In this document: in pieces, positions 1 to 5,712 of the stretch
How positions within the stretch are numbered: the stretch's first letter is position 1
Layout: each line of letters starts with the position of its first letter
Source: Gammaproteobacteria bacterium
Lineage (GTDB): Bacteria; Pseudomonadota; Gammaproteobacteria; Magnimaribacterales; TMED112
Assembly (NCBI GenBank): GCA_002684055.1
Contig: NYUL01000068.1
Span: 1-5,712, forward strand
Reading direction: 5' to 3'
Length of the DNA stretch: 5,712 nucleotides
The notes under the pieces: model-generated
Told to the model about the DNA's origin: nothing
Seen by the model: the letters and a program-made list of their open reading frames with translations, nothing else
Database searches by the model: none
Made by a program: the position numbers and the translations under genes

Positions 1-267
1 AATTGGTTCATGTGTATCACGATCCCAAATAACAGTAGTTTCTCTTTGATTAGTCAGTCCTGCATATTCAATTCCTGATAGATCTAAACTATTAAGTGTT
101 GTTACAACAGACCTATAAATGTGCTCAGGATTAATTTCTACCCATCCATCATCAGGAAAAAAAAGAGGGTATTCTTCTTGTGCAGAAGCTTGAATATTTG
201 CATTTTGGTCAAAAATAATACTTCTTGAGCTTGTAGTGCCTTGATCAATTGTTAGAATTCTACTCAT
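1..267 (-). CDS. glpK: Glycerol kinase, N-terminal part (runs off the left edge)
   Basis: Glycerol kinase phosphorylates glycerol with ATP to sn-glycerol 3-phosphate in the cytoplasm and belongs to the FGGY sugar-kinase family. The 89 visible codons read MSRILTIDQGTTSSRS at the start, and D8-Q9-G10-T11-T12 is the phosphate-binding loop of the family. GWVE (41-44) and the glycerol-contacting NQRETT (73-78, with R75 and E76) match the bacterial GlpK pattern. The start is fixed by the DQGTT loop beginning seven residues after ATG (267-265). The remaining roughly 400 residues lie outside the window. No glpF, glpD or glpR is visible. The gene is divergent from the next one with zero bases between the two start codons, so its ribosome-binding region and promoter must lie inside the neighbour's coding sequence. 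No Shine-Dalgarno is evident upstream. The family call is secure; the final function rests on the N-terminal domain only. Confidence 0.95.
   Translation of the reverse strand, partial: MSRILTIDQGTTSSRSIIFDQNANIQASAQEEYPLFFPDDGWVEINPEHIYRSVVTTLNSLDLSGIEYAGLTNQRETTVIWDRDTHEPI
231..258 (+). promoter_or_regulatory. Weak candidate promoter for the small secreted protein / glutaredoxin / ExoI cluster
   Basis: TAGAAT at 253-258 matches the sigma-70 -10 consensus at five of six bases. Sixteen bases upstream, TTGTAG (231-236) matches the -35 consensus at only three of six. Transcription would start near 265, leaving only about three bases before the ATG at 268, so the message would be nearly leaderless. 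This fits the absence of any Shine-Dalgarno there. The element lies inside the glpK coding sequence. AT-rich DNA produces such matches by chance, so this is a suggestion only. Confidence 0.2.
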
Positions 268-546
268 ATGAAACTTAAAACTATTTTAACCCTATTATTA
301 ACTATTTTTATAACATTCAGTTGTGCTGCCACAGGTGAATCAGATTTACAAAAAGAACGAAAACAGAAACTTGATCAATTAAACGAGGAATGCGATTTTG
401 CAACAGTAGAATTTGCCTTTCCTGAAGATATTTATGTCTGCTACAAATCACCCTCAAATATTAAAAAGACGACTTCAAAATCAGAAGTAGAAGAAAATGA
501 TGATTCTGAAGCTGAGAAAAATTTACAAGAACAGACCAATGGATAA
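268..546 (+). CDS. Small exported or lipoprotein-like protein of unknown function
   Basis: I do not recognise this 92-residue protein. It begins with a textbook export signal: basic K2 and K4, then a hydrophobic stretch over about residues 5-17. ITFSC (15-19) puts a cysteine where a lipobox would have it, but Phe at -2 and Thr at -3 are poor for signal peptidase II. SCA just before residue 21 would instead suit signal peptidase I. After a lysine- and glutamate-rich segment (about 27-41) comes a short core with two more cysteines (C42 and C58) around FAFPED (49-54), which could pair in the periplasm. The tail from about 62 is charged, acidic and probably disordered. The ATG at 268 abuts the divergent glpK start and has no Shine-Dalgarno. 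The 3' end overlaps the glutaredoxin gene by eight bases, so the two are probably co-transcribed. The clear signal peptide and tight packing support a real gene. Confidence 0.7.
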   Translation: MKLKTILTLLLTIFITFSCAATGESDLQKERKQKLDQLNEECDFATVEFAFPEDIYVCYKSPSNIKKTTSKSEVEENDDSEAEKNLQEQTNG

Positions 547-778
547 TATGACTTTTACAGTATTTTCAAAAAAAAATTGTTCGTTTTGTGACAGAGCAAT
601 TAATTTAATTGAAGACAATGATCATACTGTCATAATAAAAAAAATTGATGAAGATCAAGCATTTTTTTTGGAGATGAGAGAAAAAGCACCAGCTATGAGA
701 ACAATGCCTGTAGTTTTTGTAGACGATCAGCTAATTGGTGGGTACGCAGACCTAGTTCAACATTTTTCAAATAAATGA
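539..778 (+). CDS. Glutaredoxin (dithiol, CSFC active site)
   Basis: Glutaredoxins reduce protein disulfides and glutathione mixed disulfides using glutathione in the cytoplasm. This 79-residue protein has the whole fold: a beta strand (FTVFS), the redox motif C14-S-F-C17, the cis-proline motif T55-M56-P57 after MR, and the glutathione-binding G67-G68-Y-A-D71. Usual relatives carry CPYC and TVP, so CSFC and TMP are mild variants; both catalytic cysteines are present. An in-frame ATG exists upstream at 497, but it would add 14 residues with no family counterpart and deepen the overlap with the preceding gene. I therefore chose ATG 539; ATG 548, one base after that gene's stop, is equally compatible and gives 76 residues. 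No Shine-Dalgarno is visible, so translation is probably coupled to the upstream gene. Its stop overlaps the ExoI start as ATGA. The family is certain; which named glutaredoxin it is cannot be settled. Confidence 0.9.
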   Translation: MDNMTFTVFSKKNCSFCDRAINLIEDNDHTVIIKKIDEDQAFFLEMREKAPAMRTMPVVFVDDQLIGGYADLVQHFSNK

Positions 779-2166
779 ATAATTTTATTTTCTACGATAC
801 TGAAACTACCGGCGTTAAAGAATTAGATTTTCTCCAAGTTATACAGTTTGCAGCAATTCAATCTACAGCATCATTTCAGTCACAAGACAGTTTTGAGCAA
901 TTATGCGCACCTCTGCCTTGGACACTGGTGTCACCAAAAGCCTTATTAATTAATAAAAAGAGTGAGATTTTTAACTCTGATATTTCCCATTACCAAATGA
1001 TTTCAAATGTGCACGATGTTTGGACGAACTGGACTACTCAAGAACCAGCACTATTTATTACCTACAATGGTATGCGGTTTGATGAAGAAGTTATGAGAAG
1101 ACAGTTTTATTGGAATCTATATGACCCATATTTTACCAATACTAACGGCAACACTAGGCTAGATATTTTTTTAAAAATGTTTGTGATCGCACATTTTTAT
1201 AAAAGCGAGTTTCCCATACCACTTATGGATAATAAAGTTTCACTTAAACTTGAAGATCTTGCTAGAGCACTTGACCTTGATACCAGCAATGCGCATGACG
1301 CATTAGCAGATTGTGTATTTCTTAAAGAATTAATGAAAGGCATATCAGAACGACTACCTAACTATTATCAGGAAATTTTAAAAACTGTCAGCAAAGATGC
1401 ACTTATAGATTCATTGAAAAATGAACTTGTGCAATTTAATTGTTATTTTATACCTCGAAGTAAAACCACTAGAGCTTACCCTTTCACTGCACTTATTAAT
1501 GATTACGCCTTAAATAAGTATGTTCCAGTATTCGATCTTTCCAAAGATCCAGAGTTATATATGGAATTAAATTACTCAGAACTTGAGAGAGTTATTAATA
1601 ATCCCAAAGAAAATCCTTTTAAAAGGATAGCAACCAATAAAACATTACCTATCATTGCAGCAAAAACACTAGAAACTGATAACAAAAAAATTGAAGATTT
1701 AACACTATATAATCAAAGAGCAGAAGCCATACATGCAAATGAAGCCTTTAAGGAAAAAGTCTTAGATATTTATAATAGTGTTGAATTTGCCAACAAACCT
1801 AAACTCTATATTGAAGAGCAGATTTATAGCAATGGATTCCCTTCAGCTATAGAAAAGGATAGATTGCAAAACTTTCATAGCGCACTTACTTATGAAGAAA
1901 AACTTAATGTCATGGCTAGTTTTGATGACGAACGCTATAAAGAATTTGGTCGTCGCATATGCGCACAAGAATATACTCATCAAGTAGATCAAGCTAACTT
2001 AATAAAACTAAAAGAACTTGTTCATCAGAGATTTTCTGGGGATGGGCCATGGCCTAATGCTGAAAAAAATTTAGAAGAGGGAGAAGCATTGCTTCAAGAG
2101 GTTGCTGATGATGGAGAAAAAAAACTCGTTAAAATTGCAATGAATTCTATTGAAAACAGTCTATAG
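775..2166 (+). CDS. sbcB: Exodeoxyribonuclease I (SbcB/XonA)
   Basis: ExoI degrades single-stranded DNA processively from 3' to 5' and acts in mismatch repair, recombination and removal of 3' overhangs. The 463 residues are close to the 475 of the E. coli enzyme. The DEDDh exonuclease domain fills about residues 1-190: motif I is D8-T-E10-T-T-G, motif II is NGMRFDEE with D103, and motif III is NAHDALAD with H174 and D179, so all metal-binding and catalytic positions are intact. NGMRFDEEV and the following FYWNLYDPY (111-119) closely resemble the E. coli ExoI segment, which separates it from other DnaQ-like exonucleases. The rest corresponds to the ExoI SH3-like and helical C-terminal domains; VFDLSKDPELYMEL and the terminal FGRRICAQEY region fit these. 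The start overlaps the glutaredoxin stop in an ATGA, indicating translational coupling. SbcB is mainly gammaproteobacterial, which helps place the organism. Confidence 0.95.
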   Translation: MNNFIFYDTETTGVKELDFLQVIQFAAIQSTASFQSQDSFEQLCAPLPWTLVSPKALLINKKSEIFNSDISHYQMISNVHDVWTNWTTQEPALFITYNGMRFDEEVMRRQFYWNLYDPYFTNTNGNTRLDIFLKMFVIAHFYKSEFPIPLMDNKVSLKLEDLARALDLDTSNAHDALADCVFLKELMKGISERLPNYYQEILKTVSKDALIDSLKNELVQFNCYFIPRSKTTRAYPFTALINDYALNKYVPVFDLSKDPELYMELNYSELERVINNPKENPFKRIATNKTLPIIAAKTLETDNKKIEDLTLYNQRAEAIHANEAFKEKVLDIYNSVEFANKPKLYIEEQIYSNGFPSAIEKDRLQNFHSALTYEEKLNVMASFDDERYKEFGRRICAQEYTHQVDQANLIKLKELVHQRFSGDGPWPNAEKNLEEGEALLQEVADDGEKKLVKIAMNSIENSL

Positions 2167-2197
2167 AAATATATCTAGTTATTATGTATTTTTTTTA

Positions 2198-2231
2198 TAT
2201 ACTTGTGTTTAAGTTTTAAGGGCCCCAATTG
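2198..2231 (+). promoter_or_regulatory. -10-like hexamer, Shine-Dalgarno and TTG start for the outer-membrane protein
   Basis: In the 62-base gap, TATACT (2198-2203) matches the -10 consensus at five of six bases, directly after a run of eight T (2189-2196). No good -35 lies 16-18 bases upstream. A start near 2210 would leave a short leader carrying AAGGG (2218-2222), six bases before TTG (2229-2231), which is good ribosome-binding spacing. It is one of the few convincing Shine-Dalgarno sequences in the window and decides the start. The ribosome-binding site is better supported than the promoter. Confidence 0.35.
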
Positions 2232-4376
2232 AATAAACCATTTCTAGTCTTTTTTCTTTCTTTTTTTGTTTTCACTGATATTCAATTTGATGGTTATGTA
2301 AATAATGAAGAATGGAAAGGAGCAGAAACATATAACTTACCTTATGAGATAGACCCTTCTTACAATACAGAAGCAGAGCATGATACTGAGGTTCTAATTA
2401 AGCACGATGCAAACCACCTTTATATTGCTTTTAAAGCTTATGGTAATAAAGATTACATTAGAGCTAACATAAGATCTCGAGATGGAATAAATTGGCTAGA
2501 TGATCAGGTTGCAGTAGGTATAGATACTTATGGAGATGGTCGTTATTACATCAGATTTAGCGCTAATCCATTAGGAAGTATAGGCGATAATAAAGTTGAT
2601 AATAATGATAATTTTGATGGTTCTTACAACGTAGAATTTGATGCTAAAGCGCACATTACCGATTACGGTTATGAAGCCGAATTTAAAATACCCTTCACAT
2701 CACTTAATTTTCCAGAAACTCAAACACAAAAATGGGCACTTATGTTGTCAAGAAAACTCTATAACAAAGGTACAGAAGCTAGATATTTAAACTACAAAAA
2801 AATTGACGGCGCTGGTTGTATAATTTGCCAATCTACGGATTTCTATACCATAGATAATTTAGTTAAAAAGAACAAAAAACGTCTAATACCTTCATTTACA
2901 ACAAATTCTGTAAGGCAAAAAAACTCTGAAGGTAACATGAATGAAGAGCCTATTAATTCAGAATTAACACTCGGGGGAGAGTATGAATTTAGAGGCAATA
3001 ACTTTGAATTTACTATTAACCCAGATTTCTCACAAATTGAAGCTGATCAAAGCCAAATTAATGTTAATTCCACCACAGCACTGAGGTTTGAAGAGAGAAG
3101 AATATTCTTCAACGAAGGTAAAGACTTCCTTTCTTCTGATTTATCAACGGTATATACCCGGTCTATTAACAGTCCTGACTATGCTATGAAGCTTTATAAT
3201 CGGGGCGAGAAACACAGCTATTATTTTCTAGATGCTGAAGACACCAAAACACCAATCATAGTCCCAGGTTACCAGAGATCGTATAGTGGTTTGCTTGGTA
3301 AAAGTCATGCAAACATATTTAGCTATAACTACAATATTGAAAAAGGTCAAAATATCGGGTTTTTAGCAACAAATAGAGATTTTGAAGAAGGTGGAAATAG
3401 CAGTTTATTTAGTATTAAGGGTAATTTTCTATTCAAAGATATCTACAGAACGCAATTTGAATTAGTGACAACTGGCATAGATGAACCTTTTAGTGATGTA
3501 ATTAATACAGAGAATGTATCAAAAGAGCACACCTATAATTTAGATGGAGAGTCTTTTAATGGCTATGGTGGAGTTTTTGGTATTAGAAGAGATTCTGAGG
3601 ATTGGTCGACAAGATATTACTTTGCTACTAAGTCTCCAAACTATCGAAGTGATTTAGGGTTCACAACAGAAAATGATTGGAAAAAACATTCCTTTGAACA
3701 CACCTATAAATACCGCTCTAGTGGCTTTATTAGGAAAGGTAATATGTCATTTAAAAAAGATTTAATGCTTGATTATGATGGAATAATTCTTGACCAAGAA
3801 ACACAAGTATCTGCTCGAGTAGAACTAGAAAATCAAATAAATATTAATGTAAATTGGGACAATTCTCATAAAATTTCCTATGAAGGTTTTGTCTTTAATG
3901 ATGTTAAAGATTACAACTTTGGTTTGAGTTATAGTCCCTCAGAAAAATTTTGGATGAGATTAGGTTACGATTGGGGTGACTCGGTAGCCAGGAATATCGA
4001 TGTACCTGAAATAGGGAAGAGAACAAATTACTCTATAACTTCTAGATATCAATTTAATGACAAATTTGGTTTGCGTTATAGCTATAGAAAGAATCAACTA
4101 CAAAATACTATAACGAAGGAAGATTACTTTTCGGGCTACATAACGTCAATTAGAGGCACTTATCAATTAGATAAAAATTCATTCTTTAAAGTTGTCCACG
4201 AATACAATAACTTTAATGAAGATTCTTACACTCAAGCATTATTTCAATGGCAACCAGATTCAGCTACTATTTTTTACTTCGGTGGAACTGTAGATCAAGA
4301 GGATATAGAAGGCACTTGGGAAGTGGAGGGCAGCCAAATTTACATGAAATTACAATATTTATTTAATTTTGATTAA
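2229..4376 (+). CDS. Outer-membrane protein with CBM9-like domain and DUF5916 beta-barrel
   Basis: This 715-residue protein has the two-part layout of the CBM9/DUF5916 family, found in Bacteroidetes and Gammaproteobacteria; its function is not established. Residues about 1-16 are a hydrophobic export signal with no clear AXA cleavage site. A CBM9-like beta-sandwich follows (about 17-190): IQFDGYVNNEEW opening, DTEVLIKHDANHLYIAF, and a GYEAEFKIPFTSL closing strand. The hallmark DUF5916 segment NPDFSQIEADQSQINVN (264-280) and ERRIFFNEGKDF (289-300) come next. SPNYRSDLGF (469-478) and alternating aromatic strands follow, down to a terminal YLFNFD that resembles an outer-membrane barrel end. A CIIC pair (C197, C200) lies between the two domains. 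An in-frame stop at 2217-2219 and the absence of any nearby ATG force the TTG start, which AAGGG supports. It is probably a single-gene unit. A sugar- or polymer-related surface role is only suggested by the CBM9 fold. Confidence 0.88.
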   Translation: MNKPFLVFFLSFFVFTDIQFDGYVNNEEWKGAETYNLPYEIDPSYNTEAEHDTEVLIKHDANHLYIAFKAYGNKDYIRANIRSRDGINWLDDQVAVGIDTYGDGRYYIRFSANPLGSIGDNKVDNNDNFDGSYNVEFDAKAHITDYGYEAEFKIPFTSLNFPETQTQKWALMLSRKLYNKGTEARYLNYKKIDGAGCIICQSTDFYTIDNLVKKNKKRLIPSFTTNSVRQKNSEGNMNEEPINSELTLGGEYEFRGNNFEFTINPDFSQIEADQSQINVNSTTALRFEERRIFFNEGKDFLSSDLSTVYTRSINSPDYAMKLYNRGEKHSYYFLDAEDTKTPIIVPGYQRSYSGLLGKSHANIFSYNYNIEKGQNIGFLATNRDFEEGGNSSLFSIKGNFLFKDIYRTQFELVTTGIDEPFSDVINTENVSKEHTYNLDGESFNGYGGVFGIRRDSEDWSTRYYFATKSPNYRSDLGFTTENDWKKHSFEHTYKYRSSGFIRKGNMSFKKDLMLDYDGIILDQETQVSARVELENQININVNWDNSHKISYEGFVFNDVKDYNFGLSYSPSEKFWMRLGYDWGDSVARNIDVPEIGKRTNYSITSRYQFNDKFGLRYSYRKNQLQNTITKEDYFSGYITSIRGTYQLDKNSFFKVVHEYNNFNEDSYTQALFQWQPDSATIFYFGGTVDQEDIEGTWEVEGSQIYMKLQYLFNFD

Positions 4377-4393
4377 AATTACGTGTTTTTTTT
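4364..4393 (+). terminator. Possible weak terminator after the DUF5916 gene
   Basis: TAATTTT (4364-4370) and AAAATTA (4375-4381) form a seven-pair inverted repeat with a GATT loop spanning the stop codon, followed four bases later by eight T (4386-4393). The shape is that of an intrinsic terminator, but the stem contains only A-T pairs and would be unstable. In such AT-rich DNA it may be chance. If it works, it separates this gene from the winged-helix operon that follows. Confidence 0.2.
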
Positions 4394-4417
4394 ATTAAGA
4401 TAGAAGTAGAAAGGAAA

Positions 4418-4705
4418 ATGACAAAACTTACCAAAGAAATATCAAATTTAACTTCAATGCTCAAAGGCATTGAAAAAGACTTGGGTATAGATGATTTAAA
4501 TCCCACAGAAAGCTATATATTTTTGATGATAATTTCTGAGATAGAAATGTCAGGCCAATGCACTATGCTCAAGGCAGTAGAAGTTGCTAATAAATCAAGA
4601 TCTACAGTTTATAAGACTATTCGTAAATTAGTTGAGAAAAGCATCCTGCAAATTAAAACATCTAGTGACGATAAAAGATCTTTTCTGCTCATTCCCACTA
4701 TCTAA
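4418..4705 (+). CDS. Small MarR-like winged helix-turn-helix regulator
   Basis: This 95-residue cytoplasmic protein is probably a DNA-binding transcription regulator. After a helical N-terminus (about 1-40), residues about 48-75 form a helix-turn-helix: KAVEVANKSRSTVYKTIRKL, with SRSTVYK as the recognition helix, then LVEKSILQ leading into a wing. SDDKRS (83-88) in the wing mirrors the Asp-x-Arg wing turn of MarR proteins, and the chain stops right after the wing strand (LLIPT). It is much shorter than the roughly 140-residue MarR family, lacking the C-terminal dimerisation helices. AAGGA (4411-4415) precedes the ATG but is only two bases away. The gene ends three bases before the membrane protein and probably leads its operon, so it may control itself and the genes that follow. 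It could also be assigned to another winged-helix family; the DNA-binding fold is more certain than the family. Confidence 0.8.
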   Translation: MTKLTKEISNLTSMLKGIEKDLGIDDLNPTESYIFLMIISEIEMSGQCTMLKAVEVANKSRSTVYKTIRKLVEKSILQIKTSSDDKRSFLLIPTI

Positions 4706-4708
4706 ATA

Positions 4709-5266
4709 ATGCCTAAGTGGCTAGAAATAAGTTTATATACTTTCAGTTTTTACTGCGTTCTTTTTGTCAGTTGGATACTATTAGTCGTGCCTTTAGAAGG
4801 TGATACGGACATAAGCAAATTGGGAAGTATTGCTTATGTGCCACATGCTGGTCGAGTTCTTCCCGTCCTTTTTTTTGGAGCTCCTGCTATACCTGCAATG
4901 GTATTCGCCGAATTTATATGTTGGAACTTCCTTTGGGATGAAAGTATTTGGGAAAGACCAGAGCTGGGCATTGTTATAAGCTCTTTGTCAGTAGTATTTG
5001 CTTGGTTATTGTTCAAATATTTAGACTTAGATCTAAAATCTATGAGAGTGCTTAAAAACACAGATTGGAAACATGTAACGTTATTTATAATTGTCACTGC
5101 ACTCTTTAATGGTATAGGGAACGGAGCTTTGATGTTGTACAGCTACCAAAACTATGACCCATTAATATCTGTAAGATTCACTGTTGGTGATATAGTTGGT
5201 GCAATGTCGGTATTACTTGTTATGATGCTTATTGCAGCGGTTTTAAAGACAAATGATAGAAGTTAA
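4709..5266 (+). CDS. Five-helix integral membrane protein, MASE1-like
   Basis: The 185-residue protein is hydrophobic with about five membrane helices (roughly residues 8-28, 48-70, 86-105, 122-144 and 157-179). I do not recognise it confidently, but two places recall the MASE1 sensory membrane domain: AYVPHAG (42-48) followed by a proline-broken helix, like the MASE1 W-P-P-x-G segment, and VGDIVGAMSVLLV (159-171), like its G-D-x-x-G-hydrophobic segment. MASE1 domains are longer, about eight helices, and are normally fused to GGDEF, EAL or histidine-kinase modules; here nothing follows the last helix except a short charged tail. A conserved-looking NGIGNG (134-139) sits in helix four. ATG 4709 is three bases after the regulator's stop with no Shine-Dalgarno, so coupling is likely. 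Its 3' end overlaps the ABC gene by 14 bases. It may be a membrane partner or sensor of that transporter, but this is inference. Confidence 0.7.
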   Translation: MPKWLEISLYTFSFYCVLFVSWILLVVPLEGDTDISKLGSIAYVPHAGRVLPVLFFGAPAIPAMVFAEFICWNFLWDESIWERPELGIVISSLSVVFAWLLFKYLDLDLKSMRVLKNTDWKHVTLFIIVTALFNGIGNGALMLYSYQNYDPLISVRFTVGDIVGAMSVLLVMMLIAAVLKTNDRS

Positions 5267-5712
5267 AAATTTATCTAAACAATTCAAAGCACCTACGGAA
5301 GAAAAGGGTCTTTTTGGTTTCAAAAAGAAGCCGTTCTGGGCTGTTAAAGAACTAAACTTTAAAATCAAGAAAGGTACAGTAGCAAGTATTTTGGGTCCAA
5401 ATGGTTGTGGTAAAACTACAACCTTACGAATGATAGCTGGCATGCTAACCCCATCTAAAGGGACAGCTTTTGTTGATTCTGTAGACGTTAGAAAAGACAA
5501 ACAAACAGTTAAATCAAAAATTGGCTACATGACAAATAATACAGCTTTGTACGATAGGCTGAATGTAATAGAAACCATTAAGTTTTTTGCTGAATTGAAT
5601 CAGTTGTCTGAGGAAGTTTATATGCCCAGAGCAGAAAAGCTTTTCACCCAACTTGATATGAATAAATACTTATTAAAAAGGGTTGCTGATTTAAGCACAG
5701 GCATGAAACAAA
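5253..5712 (+). CDS. NatA-like ABC transporter ATP-binding protein (3' end beyond the window)
   Basis: This is the ATPase subunit of an ABC-2-type exporter, acting at the inner membrane with a permease expected just outside the right edge. The visible 153 residues include the Walker A motif G48-P-N-G-C-G-K54-T55 and the ABC signature LSTGMKQ (147-153), where the window ends. The segment TNNTALYDRLNVIETIKFF resembles NatA, the Bacillus sodium-extrusion ATPase, in its N-T-x-L-Y-D-R-L stretch. The usual Q-loop glutamine is replaced by asparagine (N95), much as NatA-like members have other residues there. Cys52 replaces the common Ala or Ser in Walker A. A roughly 12-residue lysine-rich insert (about 16-28) precedes the WAVKEL strand. 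ATG 5253 overlaps the preceding gene by 14 bases, and AAAGA lies just upstream. Walker B and the H-loop lie outside. The substrate cannot be read from the sequence. Confidence 0.92.
   Translation, partial: MIEVKNLSKQFKAPTEEKGLFGFKKKPFWAVKELNFKIKKGTVASILGPNGCGKTTTLRMIAGMLTPSKGTAFVDSVDVRKDKQTVKSKIGYMTNNTALYDRLNVIETIKFFAELNQLSEEVYMPRAEKLFTQLDMNKYLLKRVADLSTGMKQ

Noticed and set aside
241..378. TTGATCAA palindrome occurring twice (241-248 and 371-378), within an 11-base identical repeat, flanking the divergent start region.
   Set aside because: The first copy encodes the conserved Ile-Asp-Gln of the GlpK phosphate loop and the second a Leu-Asp-Gln in the small protein. Both are explained by coding, and the sequence lacks the spacer of an FNR/CRP-type operator.
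497..538. Upstream in-frame ATG extending the glutaredoxin by 14 residues.
   Set aside because: The extension is basic, lies wholly inside the preceding gene and has no counterpart in glutaredoxins, whose first strand begins just before the CxxC as it does from ATG 539.
2161..2200. Possible intrinsic terminator after exonuclease I, because of the T-run at 2189-2196.
   Set aside because: No stable inverted repeat with any G-C pairs precedes the T-run; it fits better as the AT-rich region upstream of a -10 element.
4834..5097. Minus-strand open frame of 87 codons opposite the membrane protein.
   Set aside because: It lies wholly antisense to a well-supported gene, has no recognisable domain or ribosome-binding site, and its composition looks like a shadow frame.
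5243..5500. Minus-strand open frame of 85 codons opposite the ABC ATPase start.
   Set aside because: It is antisense to the Walker A region of a secure gene and its translation shows no family features.
1..5712. CRISPR arrays, tRNA or rRNA genes, insertion sequences, phage or toxin-antitoxin genes.
   Set aside because: I saw no regularly spaced repeats, cloverleaf-like segments, transposase or integrase motifs, and nearly every base is accounted for by coding sequence.

Overview
The window is an AT-rich, tightly packed piece of bacterial chromosome. A SbcB-type exonuclease I, which is largely confined to Gammaproteobacteria, together with a CBM9/DUF5916 outer-membrane barrel, few Shine-Dalgarno sequences and very short intergenic gaps, suggests a streamlined marine gammaproteobacterium, perhaps SAR86-like. 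That placement is an inference from gene content and base composition; no phylogenetic marker is present.

Layout: (1) Bases 1-267, minus strand, hold the N-terminal 89 codons of glycerol kinase (glpK), which runs off the left edge. (2) Three plus-strand genes form an overlapping cluster: a small secreted or lipoprotein-like protein of unknown function (268-546), a dithiol glutaredoxin (539-778) and exonuclease I (775-2166). The first starts on the base next to the glpK start, so the two divergent ATGs form one CATATG palindrome. (3) After a 62-base gap with a -10-like hexamer and a Shine-Dalgarno, a 715-residue outer-membrane protein with an N-terminal CBM9-like domain and a DUF5916 barrel starts at a TTG codon (2229-4376). 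(4) After a 41-base gap, three genes are packed as a probable operon: a 95-residue MarR-like winged-helix protein (4418-4705), a 185-residue five-helix membrane protein with MASE1-like motifs (4709-5266), and the start of a NatA-like ABC ATPase (5253-5712), cut by the right edge.

How they may work together: glpK feeds glycerol into central metabolism as glycerol 3-phosphate. The glutaredoxin (thiol redox) and ExoI (3'-5' single-strand DNA degradation in repair and recombination) are probably joined only by translational coupling. The DUF5916 protein sits in the outer membrane and its role is unknown. The last three genes look like a regulator, an integral membrane protein and an ABC-2-type exporter ATPase, and this cassette is the least conventional part of the window. 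There is no sign of a mobile element, CRISPR array, tRNA, rRNA or phage gene, and no gene-free stretch exceeds 62 bases.
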